Shown: one piece after another, positions 8,251 to 16,471 of the stretch
How positions within the stretch are numbered: position 1 is the first letter of the stretch
Layout: every line of letters begins with the position of its first letter
DNA from: JAAYJT01 sp037446395
GTDB lineage: Bacteria; Bacteroidota; Bacteroidia; Bacteroidales; JAAYJT01
DNA: 64,000 nucleotides
Direction: 5' to 3'
Assembly: GCA_037446395.1 (NCBI GenBank)
Contig: JBBIIP010000012.1
Span: 1-64,000, forward strand
The notes under the pieces: model-generated
What the model was told of the DNA's origin: nothing
What the model saw: only the letters and a program-made list of their open reading frames with translations
The model's database searches: none
Position numbers and translations under genes: made by a program

Positions 8251-10344
8251 TTATTTCACTATGGCTTGTGATATCATTTCGGCAATGTCAAGGTTAAGCA
8301 CCTTGTCTTCTTTGTTTTTGTATTTAAGGCCATCGGTCATCATCACCATGCAAAAGGGGCATGCCGTTGCCACAATATCTGCTTCCACTGCAAGGGCTTC
8401 TTCAATTCTTTCGATAAATATTTCTTTATTGCCTGGCTCGGCTTCCTTGAACATTTGCCCACCGCCCGCTCCACAACAAAGCGAAAATTGTTTATTCCGC
8501 TTCATTTCAACCAAATCATTCCCGGCAACTGCTCTGATTGCATTACGGGGTGCATCATATTCATTATTTCCTCTACCCAGGTAGCAAGGATCATGGAAGG
8601 TAACCCGTTTCCCCGCAAAATGGTTCGCATTGAGGGTAATTTTTCCTTCAGCAATTAGTTTTGATAAAAACTGAGAGTGGTGCATAACTTCAAAATTGCC
8701 ATCAAAATCATGGTATTCGTTTTTGAAAGTATTGAAATCATGCGGGCAGCAGGTAATGATTTTCTCAACCCCGTATCCTTTGAGTAATTCAATAATTTGA
8801 AATGTCTGCATTTGAAAGAGCATCTCATTTCCGGCTCTTCTGGCTGAGTCGGCTGTATCGCTTTCTTCGGTTCCCAGCACAGCATAGCTGATATTCAGGC
8901 GATTGAGTATTTTTACGAATTCGACCATTGCTTTTTTATAGCGATCGTCAAACGCACCCGCCGAGCCAACCCACAAAAGGTATTCGGGTTTGCTTCCCCT
9001 GCCGAAAAGATCTGCCATTACCGGCACTTCAATACCTGCATCAGATGCCCATTTCAACCGATCTGCGGGAGAAAATTGCCAGGGAGCGCCATTGTTCTCT
9101 ATTCTTGCAAACATCATGTTCAGATCGGAGGGAGCTGCCGACTCTTCGAGAAAAAGATAGCGTCGCATTTCGATAATGACTGCGACAGGATCAATGTTAA
9201 CAGGGCACTCTTGCACACAGGCATTGCATGTGGTACAAGCCCAAATTTCTTCCGGGGTGATTCGTTCAAGTAAGGTACGGCTCCTGATTCTTTTATCTTT
9301 CCCATGGCTTTTATTCTGAAATCCAATTTCTTCAGTCCGGTCGCGCATGTCCATCAGGAGCTTTCTTGGCGAAAGTTTCTTGCCCGTAATACTCGCAGGA
9401 CAACTTGATGTGCATCTTCCACATTCAGTGCAGGTATATGCCTCCATCAGGGTTTTCCATGTAAAATCGGTGGCATCTTTGCTTCCAAACATCCCGGGCT
9501 GCTGGCCTTCAGCAGGCTGATTCACCTGCAAAGACGGATTGAGCATGAGTTTGATTTCGTTGATGATGGATGAAATTACCGGAAGTTTTGCCGGCGGCCC
9601 AAGTTTCGAATAATAAACATTCGGGAAAGAAAGGAACACATGAAGGTGCTTTGAATAGGGGATGTAATTCAGAAAGATCAATACACCGGTGATGTGGAAC
9701 CACCAGGTGAAACGCTCTATGGCAATCAATGTACCCTGTTGGTATCCTGCAATGAGCGGTTGAATCAGGCTGCTTACGAGAAAGGATCCTACGGGTTGAT
9801 ATCCTTCAGTTTGACGGGTTTGCAGGATGCTGTCGGCAGCATTCATGAATAGGATTGAGCTCATCAGGAGGATTTCGGTAACAAGAATGATGTTGGCATC
9901 GGAGCGGGGCCAGGTCGTCATTTCGGAATTCCAAAACCGTTTCAGCCTGAGAATATTTCTGCGTGCCAGAAAAACACCGCAAGCAACAATCACTGCCAAC
10001 GCAAATAGCTCAAACACCGAGATAAGAATCGGATAGGCCCTACCAATGAACGCAAGCACCCGGTGGGTGCCTAAAATGCCATCAATGATTATTTCGAGCA
10101 TCTCAATGTTTACCACTAGGAACCCGACATAAACAATGATATGCATGGCAGCAGAAAGAGGTCGAAAGGCCATCTTTGATTGCCCAATGGCCACCCTGCT
10201 CATGAGCTTCCATCGGGTTGCCCGATTGTCGTTCATGTTAATTTTCTTTCCCATATTGATGTTCCGCGTGATCCTGCGAACATTTTTATAGAAAAGGGTG
10301 GCTGCGAGTAGAAGCAAAAGGCCGAAAAGTAAGTTTGGAATCAT
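8251..10344 (-). CDS. Membrane-bound Fe-S oxidoreductase, HdrD/GlpC-like, probable ETF:menaquinone oxidoreductase
   Basis: The 697-residue protein joins three modules. The first ~240 residues hold about six membrane helices resembling the NarI-type cytochrome b subunit, with His residues near helix ends (for example in WWFHITG and YSKHLHVF) that could ligate heme. Two 4Fe-4S clusters follow, at Cys305/308/311/315 and Cys370/373/376/380. Last come two CCG (DUF224) domains, with CCPHD at 532 and HDPCYLGR...CCGAGGG at 584-629. This arrangement matches the membrane CCG proteins that link electron-transfer flavoprotein to menaquinone in anaerobes. That role is an inference; etfAB is not in the window, but the organism clearly makes menaquinone. 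The gene lies upstream of mtnA on the same strand. Confidence 0.8.
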   Translation of the reverse strand: MIPNLLFGLLLLLAATLFYKNVRRITRNINMGKKINMNDNRATRWKLMSRVAIGQSKMAFRPLSAAMHIIVYVGFLVVNIEMLEIIIDGILGTHRVLAFIGRAYPILISVFELFALAVIVACGVFLARRNILRLKRFWNSEMTTWPRSDANIILVTEILLMSSILFMNAADSILQTRQTEGYQPVGSFLVSSLIQPLIAGYQQGTLIAIERFTWWFHITGVLIFLNYIPYSKHLHVFLSFPNVYYSKLGPPAKLPVISSIINEIKLMLNPSLQVNQPAEGQQPGMFGSKDATDFTWKTLMEAYTCTECGRCTSSCPASITGKKLSPRKLLMDMRDRTEEIGFQNKSHGKDKRIRSRTLLERITPEEIWACTTCNACVQECPVNIDPVAVIIEMRRYLFLEESAAPSDLNMMFARIENNGAPWQFSPADRLKWASDAGIEVPVMADLFGRGSKPEYLLWVGSAGAFDDRYKKAMVEFVKILNRLNISYAVLGTEESDTADSARRAGNEMLFQMQTFQIIELLKGYGVEKIITCCPHDFNTFKNEYHDFDGNFEVMHHSQFLSKLIAEGKITLNANHFAGKRVTFHDPCYLGRGNNEYDAPRNAIRAVAGNDLVEMKRNKQFSLCCGAGGGQMFKEAEPGNKEIFIERIEEALAVEADIVATACPFCMVMMTDGLKYKNKEDKVLNLDIAEMISQAIVK

Positions 10345-10520
10345 AGGCTCAAACCGGTTTTAAATGAAAGTTTTTGAGTTGATTATAATTGACGAATTAG
10401 CAGTTCTCCAGCTAATCATCAATGTTTGCTTGAGCAACAAAATCTCAAATACAATATTAAACAAAATTCTTGTTGGCCTGCCTGGTCTAAAATTGGCCAG
10501 AATGTTCTCCTGCCTGGCTC

Positions 10521-12869
10521 TCAGAACATATCATTAAAACTATGCCCTTTCTTTTTTTGTTGCTTTTCAAATTCTTCGCAATTTGTTTCAACCCGAAGGC
10601 CTTGTAAAGGAGGCTCAAAGTCTCTTTTGGAAATAGAAATGTCAGTATCGGCATAAATCTTCTTCATGTGGAGTGCCCAAATAGGCAAGGCAAGGTTAGC
10701 GCCCTGGCCAAGTGAAATGGTTCTGAAACGAACGGTGCGGTCTTCTCCTCCAACCCACACTCCCGTGACTAAATCCGGCGTTATTCCCATGAACCATCCG
10801 TCTGATTGATCCTGTGTTGTGCCTGTTTTCCCTGCAATGGGGTTATTGAGCCCATATTTATATCTCAGGCGCACTCCGGTTCCGCTTTCAACAACGCCTT
10901 TCATCAACTGGAGCATAAGATATGCGGTTTCTTCGCTCATGGCTTCCTGTGAACGCGATCGGAAGCGAAATAAAATATTTCCATTTTTATCTTCGATGTG
11001 GCTCACAAAAATTGGTTCTATATAAACTCCCTTATTGGCATAGGCAGCCATGGCGCCGGTCATTTCGTATAAGGAAAGATCAGGGGTTCCCAGACAAATG
11101 GCAGGAACGGGGTCAATGGGTGCGGTAATGCCCATTTTTCGTGTCATTTTTATAACAGCCTCGGGTGGGTATCGTTTGATAAGAAATGCCGATACCCAAT
11201 TGATAGAATTCGCCAGGGCTTCTTTTAGGGTAACCATTTGGTTTTCCTTGTAATCAGATGAATTTTTAGGCTCCCATTTATCTCCGTTGGCAAGAGGGAA
11301 GCTCTGCTGCACATTTGGAACTTTTGTGCAAGGTTGGTATTCACCTTCCTGCATGGCAAGTGTATAGACAAACGGTTTGAAGGTAGAGCCTACCTGGCGA
11401 CGTCCCATGACTACCTGATCATACTGAAAATGCTTGTAGTTGATCCCTCCTACATAAGCTCGTACAAAGCCCGTTTGCGGTTCAACCGACATGAGCGAAG
11501 CGCGTAAGTAGAATTTATAGTATCTGATTGAATCAATCGGCGACATGATGGTGTCGCGCTCGCCCGACCACGAGAAGACCCTCATTGGTAAAGGTTTGCT
11601 AAAACTTAGCTGGATTGAATCAACCGACATACCTGTGCGTTGCAGGTTACGCCAGCGATCGGAGCGGCGCATACTTTGTTCGATAATTTTGGCAATTTCG
11701 GTTGCTGCAGTGGTTCGCTCAAAATCAAAGGGTGCGTTTCGCGAACCCTTCCAATGCTTGAAAAACGCTGGTTGTATTTCTTGGGACAAATGCTCGGCAA
11801 TGGCCTGTTCGGCATAACGCTGCATTTTTGAATTGATGGTGGTGTGAATTTTAAGCCCGTCTTTGTATAAATTGTATCGCGTACCATCGGCTTTGACATT
11901 TTTATTCAGCCAGCCATACAACGGATTATTCGCCCATTGGGTCGAGTCTTCAGCAAACTTGTCTCGTGAGGAGTATCGGGATGCTTCGGGTTTTATTGCA
12001 CTCATGGTCATGCGGAGATATTCACGCAAATAGGACGCCAGGCCTGCAACATGGTCTTGAAGCAAATAGTTCGACATATCTATTGGTTTCTCACGAAGTT
12101 GCTCCAATTCTGTAGGAGTTATAATTTTATATTTCGCCATCTGCTTCAGTACCACATTGCGTCTTTCAAGGGCACGATCCGGATTTTTTATCGGGCTGAA
12201 ACGTGAAGGGGCCTTAAGTATTCCAACCAAAAGTGCTGCTTCATCGGTGCTGAGTTCAGAAGGGGTTTTATTGAAAAATGTCTTGGCGGCGCTCTTGATT
12301 CCGAACGACTGGCTACCAAAATCAACGGTGTTGAAATACATGGCAATGATTTCTTCCTTGCTATAGTTGCGCTCAAGCTTCACGGCAACAACCCATTCCT
12401 TGAGCTTTATCAGCACAACCCCTACGAAGCTCCGGTTTGCCTTGCGTGGAAAGAGATTTTTTGCCAATTGTTGGGTAATGGTTGAGCCACCTCCTTTTTT
12501 AGTGCCGGTAATCAACCCGAAAGCAACGCGTACGAAAGCCCGAAAGTCAATGCCCGAATGGCGTGTAAACCGGATATCTTCTGTAGCCAGAAGAGCATTG
12601 ATCAGGTTGGGCGAAAGATCGGAATAATGGATGTTTGATCTGTTTTCGATATAATATTTGCCGAGCAGTTCATGATCGGCTGACATAACTTCGCTGGCAA
12701 GATTGCTCTTGGGGTTTTCGAGTTCCTCGAAACTTGGCATAAAGCCCATTAAACCCAATGAAATGGCTGCAAATAAAAGAATAACCATTCCAACTGCAAC
12801 CAAATATCCTATCCAGAATTTCTTAAGGTAATTGTGAAACATATCTTTCTTTTCTGCTTTTTTCTTCAT
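10521..12869 (-). CDS. Penicillin-binding protein 1A (bifunctional transglycosylase/transpeptidase)
   Basis: This 782-residue class A PBP has a short cytoplasmic tail and one membrane anchor (about residues 18-43). The GT51 glycosyltransferase has catalytic Glu97 in ATEDIRFTRHSG and the motif GGGSTITQQLAKNLF at 127-140. The transpeptidase has Ser495-Lys498 in GSTFKPF, the SIN motif at 555-557 and KTGTT starting at Lys681. All catalytic motifs are intact. It polymerises and cross-links peptidoglycan at the outer face of the inner membrane. It is last in the minus-strand order ricT, gldH, pbp1A, 34 bases after gldH, an arrangement I recall as common in Bacteroidetes. Confidence 0.95.
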   Translation of the reverse strand: MKKKAEKKDMFHNYLKKFWIGYLVAVGMVILLFAAISLGLMGFMPSFEELENPKSNLASEVMSADHELLGKYYIENRSNIHYSDLSPNLINALLATEDIRFTRHSGIDFRAFVRVAFGLITGTKKGGGSTITQQLAKNLFPRKANRSFVGVVLIKLKEWVVAVKLERNYSKEEIIAMYFNTVDFGSQSFGIKSAAKTFFNKTPSELSTDEAALLVGILKAPSRFSPIKNPDRALERRNVVLKQMAKYKIITPTELEQLREKPIDMSNYLLQDHVAGLASYLREYLRMTMSAIKPEASRYSSRDKFAEDSTQWANNPLYGWLNKNVKADGTRYNLYKDGLKIHTTINSKMQRYAEQAIAEHLSQEIQPAFFKHWKGSRNAPFDFERTTAATEIAKIIEQSMRRSDRWRNLQRTGMSVDSIQLSFSKPLPMRVFSWSGERDTIMSPIDSIRYYKFYLRASLMSVEPQTGFVRAYVGGINYKHFQYDQVVMGRRQVGSTFKPFVYTLAMQEGEYQPCTKVPNVQQSFPLANGDKWEPKNSSDYKENQMVTLKEALANSINWVSAFLIKRYPPEAVIKMTRKMGITAPIDPVPAICLGTPDLSLYEMTGAMAAYANKGVYIEPIFVSHIEDKNGNILFRFRSRSQEAMSEETAYLMLQLMKGVVESGTGVRLRYKYGLNNPIAGKTGTTQDQSDGWFMGITPDLVTGVWVGGEDRTVRFRTISLGQGANLALPIWALHMKKIYADTDISISKRDFEPPLQGLRVETNCEEFEKQQKKKGHSFNDMF

Positions 12870-12903
12870 GATTCATTCAGTCAGTAAAAGGTCCGTGAGC
12901 TTT

Positions 12904-13398
12904 TTAATGTAGTTCTATTTTTAAACCCACATCGGTAATCCCCTGAAGGGTTTCATCACGCATAGCCTGCTCAAGCATAAAATTATATGTGCCGGTATCA
13001 GGCAGCGAAAGATATTCTCTGATCAAAAAATTGTTTTCTTTAATTCTGCCTATGCCCTTTCCCAACCAGTTTCCATAGCGGTCGGCCAGGATGCATTCGA
13101 TTGTATCGCGCTGCTGCTTCCCGGTGGGGTTGGTGGTGGTAAGGAAGAAAAAAATATTGCTGTACGCATAGTCTGTATTGTTTCGAACATGCAGGATTAG
13201 CCTGTAATCCTGTTTCTTCTGTTTTACTTTCACATTGAAATTGGGTTTGAATTTCATATTCCATGCTTCGCCCGGAATGGTATAAAATTCATTAAAAAAC
13301 GGAGGGCTGCTGCAGCTCATTACTAAAAACACAACCATTGCCCCAAAAGCTATCTGTTGCAGCATCGTTAACGGGGGGCGGTTTCTCTTATTATTCAT
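12904..13398 (-). CDS. gldH: Gliding motility lipoprotein GldH
   Basis: The 164-residue protein has a lipoprotein signal ending in the lipobox LVMSCSS, with acylated Cys29. The mature part begins FNEFYTIPGEAW, contains a beta-rich core with RNNTDYAYSNIFFFL, and ends with GITDVGLKIEL, features typical of GldH. In Flavobacterium johnsoniae GldH is needed for gliding; it is one of the Gld proteins found with the type IX secretion and motility apparatus. The T9SS sorting domain on the deiminase at 33.8-35.5 kb supports such a secretion system in this genome, although GldH-bearing relatives do not all glide. It sits between ricT and PBP1A. Confidence 0.87.
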   Translation of the reverse strand: MNNKRNRPPLTMLQQIAFGAMVVFLVMSCSSPPFFNEFYTIPGEAWNMKFKPNFNVKVKQKKQDYRLILHVRNNTDYAYSNIFFFLTTTNPTGKQQRDTIECILADRYGNWLGKGIGRIKENNFLIREYLSLPDTGTYNFMLEQAMRDETLQGITDVGLKIELH

Positions 13399-13450
13399 GA
13401 AGGCTAATCATTGGTTTTGACTCAGATGCAACGATTCTGACACCAGCAGA

Positions 13451-14566
13451 TTATTCTTTGTCGAAGCGGGTGAGGTCGTCATGACCGACAACATTCTCGA
13501 AATCAATTTTTTGTTCCTTCTTTTTGGCAAAGTCTTCAAGTTTTTCAGGGAATATCCCTTTGGCATTATCTTCGATGATAAGTTTGACCTTATTATATGG
13601 AATAGCAAGCAGATTTGACATATCTCTTGTGTAGGAGTACCACATAAGGCCTTTAAAAACATCTGATTTCTGGAATACTGCTTCTCCTTTTTTGGTTTTT
13701 AACATAATCTGGTTCGAAGGGAAGTTTTTTATTGCATCGCAGTAAGCAAGATATTCGTAGTTTAAGCAGCATTTGAGCTTTGAGCATTGCCCTGCCAGCT
13801 TTTGTGGACTCAGCGAAAGTTGTTGGGTTCGGGCTGAGTTTGTAGATACGGAACTGAAACTATTGAGCCATACCGAACAGCATAATTCTCTGCCGCAAGA
13901 ACCCAATCCACCCAACCGGCTTGCTTCCTGGCGCATGCCTATTTGCCGCATTTCGACACGGATTCGGAAGCGCTCAGCAAGTTTTCTGATAAGTTCCCTG
14001 AAATCTACCCGTTCTTCGGCAGTGTAGTAAAATATTGCCTTGGTTCCATCGCCCTGGTATTCTATATCATTGACCTTCATTTTCAAATTCAGGGAGGCGG
14101 CAATTTCGCGTGTTTCGTGGAAGGTTTTGTTTTCTGAATTAACCGCAGTTATCCATTTTTCGATATCAACCGACCTGGCTTTCCGATAAACTTTTTTGAG
14201 CTCCACCTTATTTGGATTGATGCGGCGTTTACGCATTTGAAGCTTAACAAGTTCTCCCGTAAGACTTATTATGCCCAGGTCATGGCCCGGTGATGCTTCA
14301 ACTGCAACAATATCACCTATATGAAGGTTCATTGGATATGAGAGGCAGAAGAACTCTTTGCGGTTATTTTTGAAGCGCACCTCAACACAGTCATATGGCT
14401 GTTTTCCCTCGGGCAGCGGAATGTCTTTCAACCAGTCGGTTACATCGAACTTTGCACAACCATGGCCTTTAAAGCACCCGTTAGTGTCGTTTAATTCAGG
14501 TTTCCTATAGCAGCCACGCGAATAAAAAGGGTGCTCCTGGTTATATGGTGTATCCGTTTCTTTCAT
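13451..14566 (-). CDS. ricT: PSP1-domain protein, RicT/YaaT family
   Basis: At 371 residues, this has the PSP1 C-terminal domain core and the cysteine pattern of Bacteroidetes RicT-like proteins: an N-terminal CYRKPELNDTNGC segment, GSCGRELCC near residue 225, and CSKLKCCLNYE near 265. In Bacillus, RicT (YaaT) with RicA and RicF forms a complex carrying 4Fe-4S clusters that affects RNase Y activity and development. The role in Bacteroidetes is not established, and no RicA or RicF homologue is nearby. The acidic/basic C-terminal tail (KLEDFAKKKEQKIDFE) is lineage-specific. A TAnnTTTG box lies 78 bases upstream and may drive ricT-gldH-pbp1A. Confidence 0.83.
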   Translation of the reverse strand: MKETDTPYNQEHPFYSRGCYRKPELNDTNGCFKGHGCAKFDVTDWLKDIPLPEGKQPYDCVEVRFKNNRKEFFCLSYPMNLHIGDIVAVEASPGHDLGIISLTGELVKLQMRKRRINPNKVELKKVYRKARSVDIEKWITAVNSENKTFHETREIAASLNLKMKVNDIEYQGDGTKAIFYYTAEERVDFRELIRKLAERFRIRVEMRQIGMRQEASRLGGLGSCGRELCCSVWLNSFSSVSTNSARTQQLSLSPQKLAGQCSKLKCCLNYEYLAYCDAIKNFPSNQIMLKTKKGEAVFQKSDVFKGLMWYSYTRDMSNLLAIPYNKVKLIIEDNAKGIFPEKLEDFAKKKEQKIDFENVVGHDDLTRFDKE

Positions 14567-14644
14567 GATTGATTGTCCTGACCGGCTACCAATTGTTCTT
14601 TATAGAGTATTTTTCAGATGACCCTGGCATATGGCAGCAATGTG

Positions 14645-14652
14645 CAAATGTA
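14645..14652 (-). promoter_or_regulatory. Putative -7 promoter box for ricT-gldH-PBP1A
   Basis: The minus strand reads TACATTTG, an exact match to TAnnTTTG, in the 114-base gap between holB and ricT and 78 bases before the ricT ATG. Confidence 0.4.
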
Positions 14653-14680
14653 AATAAATTTTGTGAGATGCCTGAATTGC

Positions 14681-15814
14681 TTAGGTACCCCGCAGCAAAC
14701 GGGCGATTTGTAGTGAGGTGCTCATGAAAACAAGGGTGGGGTTGGCATTGCGTTCGATATGGGTTATGCATTGGTTGAAGAGGTTATAATATTCGTTGAT
14801 ATTATCAGGGTAAATTCGTGAGGAGAATTTCATCAAAAATTCCTTTTCCTCTCCTTCCAAAGATAGTTTTTCTGGCAAGAGGTTATAGATCATGCACTCC
14901 CTGATTGCTTGCTGGGCAAAAGCCAGAAAGCTTTTTTGTCGCTCTCTGCCCAGTTTTGCTGCGGTCGAAACCCATTCATTTAGAGGCTCGATCTTTGAAG
15001 TATAGCATAACCGCATCCATTGCCTGAACAAAATGAAAAACTCACCCGAGTCGGGATTGGCCAGATAATCAATTGCCTGAATAAGGCTGCCTTCTGCGGC
15101 CTGGGCGGCAGTTCTGGCATCCTTCGAATCATAGTTATATTTATTAATCAGGGCTTCTTGTAATTCATGTTCGCCAAGCCTGGGTAGTTTCACCAGTTGG
15201 GTGCGCGAAAGGATGGTGGGAATAATCAGGCCCGGCTCTTCGGCCACCAATAAAAACAATGTTTTGTCGGGTGGTTCTTCAAGTATTTTAAGGAGTTTGG
15301 GGGCTGCAGCATGAAATAATTTTTCAACCATCCAGATAATCATCACCTTGTATTCTGCTTCGTAGGCTTTGTAGCTCAGGGTTCTGATCAGGTCGTTGCA
15401 GTCTTCGGCATTGATAATTCCCTGCTTGTTCTCAATCCCAATTTTATTATACCACTTTGGCAAATCAATATACCCTTTATGTTCGATTACAAATTCCCGC
15501 CAATGGCTCAGGAATGCTTTGCTCGTAGGTTTTTTTTCAACATCGCGGGTGGTTGCAACGGGATAGATAAAGTGCAAATCGGGATGAACGAGTTGATTGT
15601 ATTTTCTACATGAAGGGCAGGAATCACAGGAGTCGGTGCTATGAAATTCGCGGTTTTTGCAGTTGACGAATTGGGCAAAGGCCATTGCCAGAGGAAAAGT
15701 GCCGCTTCCTGCATTTCCAAGAAAAAGTTGTGCATGGCTGATGCGGTTTTGGCGTGCTGTCTGAGCCAGTTGCTCCTTAATGGCTTGTTGGCCGATGATA
15801 TCGCTAAAACGCAT
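14681..15814 (-). CDS. holB: DNA polymerase III delta' subunit
   Basis: This protein of about 377 residues opens with the clamp-loader N-terminus MRFSDIIGQQAIKEQL. The ATP-binding loop reads LGNAGSGTFPLA and lacks the Walker lysine, as is usual for the non-ATPase delta' subunit. The zinc-module cysteines CDSCPSCRKY are present at about 60-70, followed by HPDLHFIYP and the pattern LLKILEEPPDKTLFLL common to delta' and DnaX. Delta' is the stator of the clamp loader that places the sliding clamp on primed DNA. The ATG at 15814 is chosen because the conserved N-terminus starts there; a longer form would overlap the upstream membrane-protein gene. The gap to that gene is five bases. Confidence 0.9.
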   Translation of the reverse strand: MRFSDIIGQQAIKEQLAQTARQNRISHAQLFLGNAGSGTFPLAMAFAQFVNCKNREFHSTDSCDSCPSCRKYNQLVHPDLHFIYPVATTRDVEKKPTSKAFLSHWREFVIEHKGYIDLPKWYNKIGIENKQGIINAEDCNDLIRTLSYKAYEAEYKVMIIWMVEKLFHAAAPKLLKILEEPPDKTLFLLVAEEPGLIIPTILSRTQLVKLPRLGEHELQEALINKYNYDSKDARTAAQAAEGSLIQAIDYLANPDSGEFFILFRQWMRLCYTSKIEPLNEWVSTAAKLGRERQKSFLAFAQQAIRECMIYNLLPEKLSLEGEEKEFLMKFSSRIYPDNINEYYNLFNQCITHIERNANPTLVFMSTSLQIARLLRGT

Positions 15815-15819
15815 AGAGC

Positions 15820-16443
15820 CTATTGAATCAGAAATAATGTTGAACATACCGAAAATCCCACGAGCCAGCCGGTGAATACTTGCGCCGGGCTGTGGGCCTG
15901 AAGCCTGAGTCTGGAAAAACCCATGACCCCGCTCAAAACAATCAAACCCATAATTATCAATGGCTTATCTATCAGCATCTGCATTGATAAGCCAACCATT
16001 ATCCCGGTAAGACCTCCAACACCCATCATGTGGGTGCAAATTTTCCAAAAAAACCGGATGCCGATAACAATGACAACCAACACAACAGCCCCGATCATGA
16101 TTGCATAGAAAACAGGCGAAACATCAAGTTTCTGTAAAAGATAATACGCTGAAAGATAGAGCACTGAAGTAATTGCAAAAAGCATGTGCTCTTTTTCTCG
16201 AGCAGCAGGCGCCTCTTTGCGGATGAGCCCTGTTTTTGTCAGGAATAGCCAGGAAAGCAAGGGAAGAAGAAAAGTAAGAATGAAAACGAGGGCTATGATC
16301 ATCAACCGGGCTTTCATCGGAATGATCATAGAAAAATATACATTTTCGCTTAATAACAAAACAAAGGCATAAGTGGCAATCAAAAGCGGATGAAAAAGGC
16401 ATGAAATATACTGGGCTGCTTTGATTTCCAATTTTTCGGGCAT
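15820..16443 (-). CDS. PAP2-like integral membrane protein with degenerate active site
   Basis: The 207-residue protein has about six hydrophobic helices. Its C-terminal helix pair carries SRLRLQAHSPAQVFTGW, which resembles motif 3 of PAP2 phosphatases (SR-x5-H-x3-D), with Ser, Arg and His present but Gln at the usual Asp position. The first PAP2 motif (KxxxxxxRP) is not evident; the nearest candidate is the TGLIRKEAPAAREKE loop. It may be a diverged lipid-phosphate phosphatase or a non-catalytic relative. It lies 28 bases downstream of rpoN and five upstream of holB, so it is probably cotranscribed with both. No function can be assigned with confidence. Confidence 0.6.
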   Translation of the reverse strand: MPEKLEIKAAQYISCLFHPLLIATYAFVLLLSENVYFSMIIPMKARLMIIALVFILTFLLPLLSWLFLTKTGLIRKEAPAAREKEHMLFAITSVLYLSAYYLLQKLDVSPVFYAIMIGAVVLVVIVIGIRFFWKICTHMMGVGGLTGIMVGLSMQMLIDKPLIIMGLIVLSGVMGFSRLRLQAHSPAQVFTGWLVGFSVCSTLFLIQ

Positions 16444-16471
16444 TTCTAAAGTTGAGTTGGATGTTGTCGTT

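Noticed and set aside
10502..10529. ATGTTCT/AGAACAT inverted repeat at the end of the PBP1A gene
   Set aside because: A 7-bp stem with a 14-base loop that includes the stop codon and has no U-tract; too weak to call a terminator.
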